Positions 8,799 to 16,003 of a stretch of DNA of 64,000 nucleotides are shown piece after piece. The notes below the pieces were generated by a model, which saw only the letters and a program-made list of their open reading frames with translations, was not told the DNA's origin and did not search any database. Position numbers and translations under genes: made by a program. This DNA is from Flavobacteriaceae bacterium PS02334 (GTDB lineage Bacteria; Bacteroidota; Bacteroidia; Flavobacteriales; Flavobacteriaceae): assembly GCA_029959295.1 (NCBI GenBank), contig JASCOH010000002.1, positions 124,001-188,000 on the forward strand, given 5' to 3'. Each line of letters opens with the position of its first letter. Within the stretch, counting starts at the first letter, position 1.

Positions 8799-9386
8799 TT
8801 ATTCCTTTAAAACCATATCAATACACATTACCGCGGCTAAAATCAGCAATCTCGTCGGATCTTCAGCGTTTACTTTTTCATCAATTTTTAAAACATAATT
8901 ATCTGCAGAAGTAAAAAGTTCTTTTCCGATTCCGGCCCATTTTTTGCTTACCGCCGCTAATTCTACTTTGTCTTTCAAGAATTTGAAATCCCAGCCGGTC
9001 CATTTTCCTTGAAGCGTACAGATTTGTCTTTCTTCTTTATCCAGAATATTGAATTTTCCTCCGACAGAAAAAAGCTGCTGCTTGAAAAGACCAATCAATC
9101 TTTCCTTTTCATCAAAAACTTCCACTTTTGACCTGAAAAATGTAACGCCTCTTTTTACGCTTAAAATCGGTTCTCCCTTTGTAGATTTAATCTCAATATG
9201 AAACGGCGTCATCGTTCTGTAATCTGTAAAACGAAGCATTTTTGTAAAGAAGCCAAGTTTTTCTTCACGGCAAGTCATGATCATTTCATTGCTTTCTGGA
9301 TTGTAAATATCATAATTGTTGGCGGCTTTGAACATTCCGACATGTTCTTTAACAAGAAATAGGTTTTGGTGTAAGATTGGGTTCAT
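8799..9386 (-). CDS. Phospholipid scramblase / LURP1-fold protein
   Basis: A 195-residue protein with the tubby-like fold of phospholipid scramblase and LURP-one-related proteins: repeated beta-hairpin blocks (NYDIYNPESNEMIMTCRE, PFHIEIKSTKGEPILSVKR, FRSKVEVFDEKERLIGLF, KFNILDKEERQICTLQGKW) and one hydrophobic C-terminal helix (RLLILAAVMCIDMVLK) that in eukaryotic relatives is buried or membrane-inserted. There is no signal peptide, so it should be cytosolic or on the inner face of the membrane. Bacterial members have no established activity. It follows the 10249-9401 gene by 14 bases, and the two are probably co-transcribed. Confidence 0.75.
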   Translation of the reverse strand: MNPILHQNLFLVKEHVGMFKAANNYDIYNPESNEMIMTCREEKLGFFTKMLRFTDYRTMTPFHIEIKSTKGEPILSVKRGVTFFRSKVEVFDEKERLIGLFKQQLFSVGGKFNILDKEERQICTLQGKWTGWDFKFLKDKVELAAVSKKWAGIGKELFTSADNYVLKIDEKVNAEDPTRLLILAAVMCIDMVLKE

Positions 9387-9400
9387 TAAATTTTTCTGGA

Positions 9401-10249
9401 TTATTTTGTTAAGGTTAATTTATAAACATTTGATTCTAAAGTATCGGTGTCATTGTCTTCGCAAAGATAAAACTCGATTGTCTTTTCTTCTTCTGTAAGA
9501 ACAGATAAACCTTCAAATTTGTGCTTGTCTGAAATTTTTTGCGTGTAATCAATCTTCATTTTTTCAATATCGATTCTTCCAATGAAAGAGCCATAAACAA
9601 TTCCGTCTTCATAAGTTGAGCCTGTATTTTCTACGGTAGCCAAAAAATAAATCTTGTCGCGAACCTGAACTGCGTCGGTAAAAGAACTCGGAATTCCTTT
9701 GATTGCAGGCAGTTTATAAGAATTGTATAAAACTGAAAAATCATCTGTCAGATTATTTCCTCCGATTGTGAAAATTCCGTTTTTTCTTGATTCGCTATTG
9801 CCGCGATTGAAGAGAAACCATTTTTCTCCTGTATAAATTGCGCCTTCAATATTGAATTCGTCAGGTTTTATATTTCCAAAACTTTGCATGACCAAATAAA
9901 GATCGGTCAAGTCGGTTTCTGCAATTTTTTCTTTTTTATTCGTATCAAAATGAATCATCTTGTTTCTGTTTTCGGTAGAACCAGAACCAAAAATGTAGCA
10001 ATCTTCTCCGAAAACCGCAATCGATTCAAAATCGGGCTTGATTTTCTTCGGAATATTTTTCTGTTTTGAAACGTCAGCGTTATTTTCCAAAAGCGGATAA
10101 GTGTCGAGTTTTTCGCTTTGGATGTCATATTCATAAAGAATACTGCTGTTGTCAGAAATTAAGAATAGGGAATTTTCTTTGTGTACAAGTCCTGAAGCAG
10201 AACCGATTCCGATGATTTGAAATAATAATTCGAGCGTGAATTTGTGCAT
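9401..10249 (-). CDS. Beta-propeller-like protein (DUF6929-like)
   Basis: A 282-residue protein without an obvious signal peptide. It has repeated short beta-strand blocks with an SG-D/G-N rhythm (GLVHKENSLFLISDNSSILYEYDI, DCYIFGSGSTENRNKMIHF, KIYFLATVENTGSTYEDGIVYG), suggesting a beta-propeller. I believe it matches the family called DUF6929 in flavobacteria, but this is from memory. No catalytic motif is visible. It is the upstream partner of the scramblase-like gene; its own upstream region holds a REP-like element. Confidence 0.65.
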   Translation of the reverse strand: MHKFTLELLFQIIGIGSASGLVHKENSLFLISDNSSILYEYDIQSEKLDTYPLLENNADVSKQKNIPKKIKPDFESIAVFGEDCYIFGSGSTENRNKMIHFDTNKKEKIAETDLTDLYLVMQSFGNIKPDEFNIEGAIYTGEKWFLFNRGNSESRKNGIFTIGGNNLTDDFSVLYNSYKLPAIKGIPSSFTDAVQVRDKIYFLATVENTGSTYEDGIVYGSFIGRIDIEKMKIDYTQKISDKHKFEGLSVLTEEEKTIEFYLCEDNDTDTLESNVYKLTLTK

Positions 10250-10261
10250 AATATTTGGTTT

Positions 10262-10403
10262 TAGCCCCGATTGCAGTGCAAAGCCTTTTTTAGAGAAGCG
10301 CTATTTTTTGCAAAATAAAAAAAGCGACCAGCGGAAGCTCTTTTTTCTTTTAGCAAAAAAAGCGGTTGTCAAAAAAGCTTGGAACGGAAAGCGGGAAATA
10401 GCT
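10262..10403 (+). repeat. REP-like dispersed element, copy 1
   Basis: Begins TAGCCCCGATTGCAG and ends GCGGAA-like/GGAAAGCGGGAAATA, the same end sequences as the element at 56395-56467 on the opposite strand, but with a longer, different, AT-rich centre containing several AGCG hairpin arms. It fills most of the 222-base gap between the DUF6929-like gene and ppk2. Confidence 0.6.
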
Positions 10404-10471
10404 GCTTAAAAATATATTAATTAAACGGAAAATCATTCTATAAATATATACATTTATGTAAAATAAAAAAT

Positions 10472-11353
10472 ATGAAAAAGATAAATACGCAAGATTTCAA
10501 GATAGCTTCGCCTAAAAAACTGTCTGAAATACCTACCAAACTACATTTAAAAGCGACGGAAGAAGAGGTGAAAAAAGCCTTAAAAGAAACCGGAAAAGAG
10601 TTGGGAGAACTGCAAGACACCATGTATGCGCACAATAAATACAGCGTTTTGATTTGCCTTCAAGGAATGGATACTTCAGGGAAAGACAGCTTGATTCGTG
10701 AGGTTTTCAAGCAGTTTAATCCGCGTGGCGTGATGGTTTACAGTTTTAAAACGCCGAATTCGAATGAGCTGGAACATGATTATCTGTGGCGCCATTATAT
10801 TGCCCTGCCAGAAAAAGGAAAGTTTGCGATTTTCAACCGCACGCAATATGAAAATGTTTTGGTGACTCGCGTTCATCCTGAATATATTTTAGCAGAAAAT
10901 TTGCCGGGGATAGAAAAAGCAGAGGATATTCCGAAGAATTTCTGGAAGAAAAGAATGCAGCAGATTGTGAATTTTGAAAATCATATTGCTGAAAACGGAA
11001 CAATAGTGCTGAAATTTTTCCTTCACTTAAGCAAAGAAGAACAGCGCCAAAGACTTTTAAGGCGGTTGGAAAAAGCAAAACACAACTGGAAATTTTCGCC
11101 TGGCGATTTAAAAGAAAGAGGTTTTTGGGATGATTACCAAAAATATTATGAAGAAGCAATTAATGCAACTTCTAAAGAAAATGCGCCTTGGTATGTGATT
11201 CCGGCCGATGATAAGGAAATGGCCAGATATATTGTGGCGAAGACAATTTTAGATGTTTTGTCGACTTACACAGATATTCAAGAACCTGAATTGGACGATA
11301 AAGTGAAAGAGCATATTTCAGCCTATAAAGACATTTTAGAAAAAGATGCATAA
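10472..11353 (+). CDS. ppk2: Polyphosphate kinase 2 family protein
   Basis: A 293-residue soluble enzyme of the PPK2 family, which transfers phosphate from inorganic polyphosphate to nucleoside mono- or diphosphates. Visible signatures are Walker A GMDTSGKDS (65-73), the lid-region block FKTPNSNELEHDYLWRHY and Walker B FAIFNRTQYENVLVTRVHP. A FFLHLSKEEQRQRLLRRLE helix region follows. Single-domain length is as expected for class I/III enzymes. ADP versus AMP as acceptor cannot be decided from sequence alone. It stands alone, read away from the REP element, and ends at a strong terminator. Confidence 0.92.
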   Translation: MKKINTQDFKIASPKKLSEIPTKLHLKATEEEVKKALKETGKELGELQDTMYAHNKYSVLICLQGMDTSGKDSLIREVFKQFNPRGVMVYSFKTPNSNELEHDYLWRHYIALPEKGKFAIFNRTQYENVLVTRVHPEYILAENLPGIEKAEDIPKNFWKKRMQQIVNFENHIAENGTIVLKFFLHLSKEEQRQRLLRRLEKAKHNWKFSPGDLKERGFWDDYQKYYEEAINATSKENAPWYVIPADDKEMARYIVAKTILDVLSTYTDIQEPELDDKVKEHISAYKDILEKDA

Positions 11354-11355
11354 AA

Positions 11356-11380
11356 AAAAGCCCTGAATTTCAGGGCTTTT
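11356..11380. terminator. Bidirectional rho-independent terminator
   Basis: An 11-bp perfect stem AAAAGCCCTGA / TCAGGGCTTTT with loop ATT, between convergent ppk2 and the 11387-11938 gene. Confidence 0.92.
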
Positions 11381-11386
11381 CTGTTT

Positions 11387-11938
11387 TTATAATTGAAATC
11401 CGTAAGCTACACGAAGCGCTAACTGTCCAACTCCTTCGCCATTTCCTTTAAAAGTCGGCAGGTCGTTGTAATATTCATAACGAATACTTGCGTCGAAATA
11501 TTTGTTCGCATATCCGATTCCTGGTGCTAGAATTAAAGTCGTTTCGTTATAGTCGTTTGTTACCGCGAAACCAGCACCAACTTCTCCTAAGACATAAAAT
11601 TGGTCTTCCCAAACGAAAGCTTTAAAACCTGCTTTTACAGGAATAAATCCAATGTCTTTAAAGCCTTCCTCGCCTACAAAAAGATTCGTAAATCCAGTTG
11701 TTAAGGTAACTGATGTTCTTTTTGAAAGGTCATATTGAAGCCTTGCATCTACTCCTACAGAATAATCATAAGCATCTTCAAAGACATAACCTCCGTTAAG
11801 TCCAAATCCTAAACGAAAACCTTGGTCATAATTTTTTGTATCTCCAATAATTGAGTCGTCTTGCGCCTTGGCATTTGACGTCGCCATCAGGGCAAATCCT
11901 AATGCGAACATAGCTGAAATTCTTTTTAACCTTTTCAT
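11387..11938 (-). CDS. Outer-membrane beta-barrel protein
   Basis: A 183-residue secreted protein. Signal peptide MKRLKRISAMFALGFALMATSNAKA-QD is followed by a mature domain of alternating amphipathic strands (VGVDARLQYDLSKRTSVTLTTGF, FKAFVWEDQFYVLGEVGAGF, LALRVAYGFQL) that ends in an aromatic/hydrophobic residue pattern typical of outer-membrane barrels. Size fits an 8-stranded OmpW/OmpX-like barrel (PF13568-type). No partner gene is adjacent. Substrate or role unknown. Confidence 0.75.
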   Translation of the reverse strand: MKRLKRISAMFALGFALMATSNAKAQDDSIIGDTKNYDQGFRLGFGLNGGYVFEDAYDYSVGVDARLQYDLSKRTSVTLTTGFTNLFVGEEGFKDIGFIPVKAGFKAFVWEDQFYVLGEVGAGFAVTNDYNETTLILAPGIGYANKYFDASIRYEYYNDLPTFKGNGEGVGQLALRVAYGFQL

Positions 11939-11967
11939 TGTTGGTGGTTTTTTTTAATATTATGTAT

Positions 11968-11975
11968 CAAATTTA
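11968..11975 (-). promoter_or_regulatory. -7 promoter motif for the beta-barrel gene
   Basis: Minus-strand TAAATTTG, 30 bases upstream of the ATG at 11938. No clear -33 TTG at the right distance. Confidence 0.4.
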
Positions 11976-12135
11976 CCAATTATAAGACCATAAACCCTAA
12001 TGTTAATTTTTAAAATATTGTTAAAAGATTAATAGCTCTGTAAGCTGTTGAAAGTAAGGTTGTTGATTAATTGTGTGATTTAATCTTAAAAAAATTAATT
12101 ATCTGTAAAAACTGGGGAAATCATCTACACCTTGT

Positions 12136-12143
12136 TATCTTTG
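12136..12143 (+). promoter_or_regulatory. -7 promoter motif for the MATE gene
   Basis: TATCTTTG followed by GCCGC, 20 bases before the GTG start at 12164. Confidence 0.5.
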
Positions 12144-12163
12144 CCGCATAATTTCTACACAAA

Positions 12164-13570
12164 GTGAACTTAAAACAATATACAAGAGAATTTTCCTATA
12201 ATTTAAAATTAGCTTACCCAATTATTTTGGGCATGCTTGGCCATACATTGATAGGAATCGTTGACAATATCATGGTCGGAAAACTTGGCGCCGCAGAATT
12301 GGCCGCGGTTTCATTAGGAAATAGTTTTATTTTCATAGCTATTTCTCTCGGAATTGGATTTTCCACAGCGATTACGCCAATCGTTGCGCAAGCCGATGCT
12401 TCAAAAAACACAGGCGATATTCGTTCTGCTTTTCATCACGGATTGTTTTTGTGTACGATTTTAGGAATTTCACTTTTCGGCGTAATTGTTCTGGCAAAAC
12501 CGCTCATGAATTATATGGGACAGCCTGAAGAAGTAATTGTTTTGGCCAGACCTTATATTGACTGGGTTGCCTTTTCACTGATTCCAATGGTGGTTTATCA
12601 AGGCTACAAGCAATTTGCCGACGGACTTTCAATGACGAAATATTCGATGTATGCAATCATTATGGCAAACGTCGTTCACGTTATTTTAAACTATTTGCTG
12701 ATTTACGGAATCTGGATTTTTCCAAAAATGGGAATCATCGGAGCCGCTTTGGGAACCGTAATTTCAAGATTTATGATGCTGATTTTCATGCACGTAATTT
12801 TGTCTAAAAACAGCAAGTTAAAAGCTTATTTCCAGAATTTCAGCTTTCAGCAGATCAAGAAGGCCATGCTGAACAAGATCATAAATCTCGGACTTCCGTC
12901 GGCAATGCAGATGTTTTTTGAAGTCGCTTTGTTTACCGCAGCAATTTGGCTTTCAGGTTCTTTAGGGAAAACAAGCCAGGCCGCAAACCAAATTGCTTTG
13001 AGTTTGGCTTCTGCTACATTTATGTTTGCGATGGGCTTGAGCGTTGCGGCAATGATCCGCGTGAGCAACCAAAAAGGATTGTCAGATTATAGAAAATTAG
13101 TAGTTGTGGCAAGATCAATTTTCTTGCTGGCGATTATTTTAGAAACTGTTTTTGCGGTTTTCTTTATCGCTTTTCATCAATTCTTGCCGCATTTTTTCCT
13201 AAATATGGAAAATACAATGTTGGCTTTAGACAATGAGGAAGTAATTGCAATTGCCGCCAAATTGCTTTTGGTTGCCGCAGTTTTCCAGATTTCTGACGGA
13301 ATTCAAGTAGTGGTTTTAGGTGCGTTGCGTGGTTTGCAAGATGTAAAAATTCCAATGTATATTACTTTTGCGGCCTATTGGGTTGTCGGTTTTCCAATTT
13401 CGTATTATTTAGGAAAACATACAGAACTGAAAGCGACAGGAATTTGGATCGGACTTTTGGCAGGTTTGACAGTTGCCGCAGTATTTTTGTATATTCGCTT
13501 CAATTATTTGACCAAGAAATTAATACTAAGTTCAGAAAATCAAAAGGAGATTGCCAACAGCAACTCATAA
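12164..13570 (+). CDS. MATE family efflux transporter
   Basis: A 468-residue polytopic inner-membrane protein with about 12 hydrophobic helices and the MATE hallmarks GHTLIGIVDNIMVGKLG near the N-terminus and an internally related second half (IINLGLPSAMQMFFEVALF). NorM-type MATE pumps export cationic drugs in exchange for Na+ or H+. The start is the GTG at 12164 (NLKQYTREFSYNLKLAYPIIL follows), supported by a -7 promoter box 20 bases upstream and the lack of an earlier in-frame start. A small acidic-protein gene follows after 27 bases. Confidence 0.93.
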   Translation: MNLKQYTREFSYNLKLAYPIILGMLGHTLIGIVDNIMVGKLGAAELAAVSLGNSFIFIAISLGIGFSTAITPIVAQADASKNTGDIRSAFHHGLFLCTILGISLFGVIVLAKPLMNYMGQPEEVIVLARPYIDWVAFSLIPMVVYQGYKQFADGLSMTKYSMYAIIMANVVHVILNYLLIYGIWIFPKMGIIGAALGTVISRFMMLIFMHVILSKNSKLKAYFQNFSFQQIKKAMLNKIINLGLPSAMQMFFEVALFTAAIWLSGSLGKTSQAANQIALSLASATFMFAMGLSVAAMIRVSNQKGLSDYRKLVVVARSIFLLAIILETVFAVFFIAFHQFLPHFFLNMENTMLALDNEEVIAIAAKLLLVAAVFQISDGIQVVVLGALRGLQDVKIPMYITFAAYWVVGFPISYYLGKHTELKATGIWIGLLAGLTVAAVFLYIRFNYLTKKLILSSENQKEIANSNS

Positions 13571-13593
13571 TTCATAACTCATAATTCATAACT
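13563..13593 (+). repeat. Tandem word repeat CATAATTCATAACT before a start codon
   Basis: About two and a half copies of ATTCATAACTCATA fill the whole 27-base gap between the MATE stop and the ATG at 13598. The same words recur at 21038, 28773 and 49488. Confidence 0.8.
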
Positions 13594-13597
13594 AAAA

Positions 13598-13825
13598 ATG
13601 GAATTACCAAAATTTTTATTAGGAGACAACACCGACTTTCCAGAAGATATTTTCATCATCCACATGGATTATCCTCGATTCATAATCAATTTGAAAGATG
13701 ATGAAGTAGAATTTTTAGAAGAATCTGAAGATCTTGACGAAGCTGAATTGAACGAAGTCATGGAAGGTCTGATCGTAGAAGCCAATGATTTTTATGACCG
13801 AGAAGTAGGAAGATACGAAGAATAA
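13598..13825 (+). CDS. Small acidic protein of unknown function
   Basis: A 75-residue soluble protein, strongly acidic (about one third D/E), with no signal peptide or cysteine. The first half looks like beta-strands (DIFIIHMDYPRFIINL), the second a charged helix (ESEDLDEAELNEVMEGLIVEANDFYDRE). It sits 27 bases after the MATE gene and before a terminator, so it may be co-transcribed with the pump. I do not recognise a named domain. Confidence 0.75.
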   Translation: MELPKFLLGDNTDFPEDIFIIHMDYPRFIINLKDDEVEFLEESEDLDEAELNEVMEGLIVEANDFYDREVGRYEE

Positions 13826-13863
13826 TTCTGCTTTTCTTCCTTAAAAAAAACTGCAATATTTTT

Positions 13864-13894
13864 AAAAACCTGAATCTTAATTTGTCAGGTTTTT
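13864..13894 (+). terminator. Rho-independent terminator
   Basis: Stem AAAAACCTGA / TCAGGTTTTT with an 11-base loop, followed by more T, after the small acidic gene. Confidence 0.85.
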
Positions 13895-13967
13895 TTTATG
13901 CTTTGAACCGAGATTAAAAGCTGTAAAAATAATCAGCATCAGCCTGCTATAATAACTTATAAATAAT

Positions 13968-13975
13968 TATTTTTG
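13968..13975 (+). promoter_or_regulatory. -7 promoter motif
   Basis: TATTTTTG followed by CACGA, 47 bases upstream of the ATG at 14023. Confidence 0.5.
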
Positions 13976-14022
13976 CACGAATATTACAACTACGATTCCA
14001 TAAAAATAAAATACAGCAGATC

Positions 14023-15291
14023 ATGGTAAAAGATTTATTCGAAAGAATACAAAATAATAAAGGACCTTTAGGAAAATGGGCTTCCCAAGCTGAAGGTTAT
14101 TATGTTTTTCCAAAATTGGACGGACCGCTTTCTAACAGAATGATGTTTCACGGAAATGAGGTAATTAACTGGAGTATAAATGATTATCTTGGTCTTGCCA
14201 ACCATCCAGAAGTTCGAAAAGTGGATGCTGACGCTGCTGCAGAATTCGGTGCCGCACATCCAATGGGCGCTAGAATGATGTCTGGACACACAACGCTTCA
14301 TGAACAATTACAAGACGAATTGGCGGCTTTTGTACACAAAGAAGCAGCTTATTTGTTGAACTTCGGTTACCAAGGAATGGTTTCTGTAATCGACGCTTTG
14401 GTTACAAAAAACGATATTATTGTTTATGACGTAGATTCTCACGCGTGTATCATTGATGGTGTCCGCCTTCACATGGGGAAACGTTTTACATACAGACATA
14501 ACGATATTGAAAGTATCGAAAAAAACCTTGGTCGTGCTACAAAAATGGCTGAAGAAACTGGCGGTGGAATTTTATTAATCACTGAAGGTGTTTTCGGAAT
14601 GCGCGGTCAGCAAGGAAAATTGAAAGAAATTGTTGCCTTAAAAGAAAAATACAACTTCCGTCTTTTAGTTGATGATGCGCACGGTTTTGGTACGCTTGGA
14701 AAAACAGGCGCTGGAGCAGGTGAGGAGCAAGGCGTTCAAGATCAAATTGATGTTTACTTCTCGACTTTTGCGAAATCTATGGCTAGCATCGGCGCATTTA
14801 TTGCAGCTGATAAAGACATTATCGATTTCTTGAAATACAATTTACGTTCTCAAATGTTTGCAAAAGCGTTACCGTCATTGTTGGTAAAAGGTGCTTTGAA
14901 ACGTTTGGATTTATTGCGTTCTAACCCAGAATTGAAAAACAAGCTTTGGGAAAATGTAGACGCATTGCAAAACGGATTAAAATCAAGAGGTTTCAATATC
15001 GGGGATACAAATACTTGCGTAACTCCAGTTTATTTGGAAGGAAGCGTTCCTGTGGCAATGATGCTGGTAAATGACTTGAGAGAAAACTATAAAATTTTCT
15101 TGTCTATCGTAATTTATCCGGTGATTCCAAAAGGGATTATCTTGTTGAGAATGATTCCGACAGCGACACATACGATGGATGATATCGAACAAACTTTGGC
15201 TGCTTTTGAAGCAATCAGAGAAAAATTAGAAAACGGAACTTACGCAAAATTAGCAGAAATCCACACTGTGGATGTGAGCGACGAGCGTTAA
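14023..15291 (+). CDS. Alpha-oxoamine synthase family PLP enzyme (SPT / cysteate acyltransferase-like)
   Basis: A 422-residue fold-type I PLP enzyme that joins an amino acid to an acyl thioester with loss of CO2. Family residues are visible: GARMMSGHT near 82-90, SHACIIDG with the cofactor-stacking His at 140, DDAHGFG (217-223) and the Schiff-base Lys 251 in STFAKSMASIGAF. The family includes serine palmitoyltransferase, KBL, AONS (BioF) and the cysteate acyltransferases that make capnine-type sulfonolipids. No bio or tdh genes are adjacent, so biotin or threonine breakdown is not supported. Bacteroidetes make sphingolipids and, in flavobacteria, sulfonolipids, so a lipid role is the best guess. 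Automatic labels often say 2-amino-3-ketobutyrate CoA ligase. Confidence 0.85.
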   Translation: MVKDLFERIQNNKGPLGKWASQAEGYYVFPKLDGPLSNRMMFHGNEVINWSINDYLGLANHPEVRKVDADAAAEFGAAHPMGARMMSGHTTLHEQLQDELAAFVHKEAAYLLNFGYQGMVSVIDALVTKNDIIVYDVDSHACIIDGVRLHMGKRFTYRHNDIESIEKNLGRATKMAEETGGGILLITEGVFGMRGQQGKLKEIVALKEKYNFRLLVDDAHGFGTLGKTGAGAGEEQGVQDQIDVYFSTFAKSMASIGAFIAADKDIIDFLKYNLRSQMFAKALPSLLVKGALKRLDLLRSNPELKNKLWENVDALQNGLKSRGFNIGDTNTCVTPVYLEGSVPVAMMLVNDLRENYKIFLSIVIYPVIPKGIILLRMIPTATHTMDDIEQTLAAFEAIREKLENGTYAKLAEIHTVDVSDER

Positions 15292-15309
15292 TTGTCTTCA
15301 AATATATTG

Positions 15310-15335
15310 AAAAGCTATTCTTCGGAATGGCTTTT
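15310..15335 (+). terminator. Rho-independent terminator with UUCG loop
   Basis: AAAAGCTATTC / GAATGGCTTTT (one wobble pair) closed by TTCG, followed by a T-run, 18 bases after the stop at 15291. Confidence 0.85.
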
Positions 15336-15376
15336 TTTATTACCTATATTTTGAACTTTACGTCTAAAAAACTTAG

Positions 15377-15384
15377 TAACTTTG
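15377..15384 (+). promoter_or_regulatory. -7 promoter motif for lipoprotein gene
   Basis: TAACTTTG, 29 bases before the ATG at 15414; TTTTG at 15349-15353 could be a slightly distant -33 element. Confidence 0.5.
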
Positions 15385-15413
15385 CTTATCTTTATTGTAA
15401 ATAAAAAACAAAT

Positions 15414-15878
15414 ATGAAAAAGAAAATTTTAATTTTAGGGATAGCTTTCGCATCTTTCACTTCTTGTAAAAAAGAAGAAAAACAAGTCGTGACTGAAAAA
15501 GAAATGGAACAGCAAGAAGTTTCTGTTTCTTCTAAAGACTGCTATTTATATGTGAAAGCAAAAGATACTGTAAAGCTAACTCTGGTCACAGCAAACGGCA
15601 ATAATGTGTCAGGAGATTTGAGTTATAATTTCTTCGAAAAAGATAAAAATTCAGGAACAGTTTCAGGAATGTTTAAAGGCGATACGCTTTATGCAGATTA
15701 TAGTTTTCAATCAGAAGGAATGAATTCTGTCAGAGAAATCGTTTTTATCAAAAAAGGAAATACTTTGGTTGAAGGTTTTGGAGATATTGCTGAAAAAGAC
15801 AACAAGCAGGTTTTCAAAGACAAAAAAACGCTGAAATTTGATGGAAGCGTAGTTTTGAATAAAGTAGATTGCAAGTAA
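15414..15878 (+). CDS. Lipoprotein of unknown function
   Basis: A 154-residue lipoprotein. The signal peptide MKKKILILGIAFASFTS-C carries a lipobox with the acylated Cys near residue 18, followed by KKEEKQ. The mature domain is beta-rich, with a GNNVSGDLSYNFFEKDKNSGTVSG block reminiscent of small lipocalin/META-like domains found in flavobacterial lipoproteins. It has a conserved-looking pair of cysteines (SKDCYLY and the C-terminal VDCK) that may form a disulfide. It is flanked by its own promoter and terminator, so probably monocistronic. Confidence 0.8.
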   Translation: MKKKILILGIAFASFTSCKKEEKQVVTEKEMEQQEVSVSSKDCYLYVKAKDTVKLTLVTANGNNVSGDLSYNFFEKDKNSGTVSGMFKGDTLYADYSFQSEGMNSVREIVFIKKGNTLVEGFGDIAEKDNKQVFKDKKTLKFDGSVVLNKVDCK

Positions 15879-15881
15879 AAG

Positions 15882-16000
15882 GGCGCTAAGTTTTAGCTGT
15901 TAAGGTACCAAGCAAAAAAATCCCGAAGTAAATTTACTTCGGGATTTTTATTTATAAACTGTTTTTCTCAGCGCCTTAGTGCCTAAAATCTTTAGCGCCT
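15882..16000. repeat. Imperfect inverted repeat (TTAGCGCC words) around a terminator
   Basis: GGCGCTAAGTTTTAGCTGTTAAGG on the left is the imperfect inverse of CAGCGCCTTAGTGCCTAAAATCTTTAGCGCC on the right. The strong hairpin at 15916-15949 lies in the middle. Located between convergent genes. Confidence 0.7.
15916..15949. terminator. Bidirectional terminator, 17-bp perfect palindrome
   Basis: AAAAATCCCGAAGTAAA (15916-15932) is exactly complementary to TTTACTTCGGGATTTTT (15933-15949). Confidence 0.9.
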
Positions 16001-16003
16001 CAA

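Noticed and set aside
12000-12135. Possible small RNA or riboswitch upstream of the MATE gene
   Set aside because: AT-rich and without a stable hairpin or known motif.
13563-13593. CRISPR-like repeats
   Set aside because: The words are 10-14 bases in direct contact, with no unique spacers and no cas genes.
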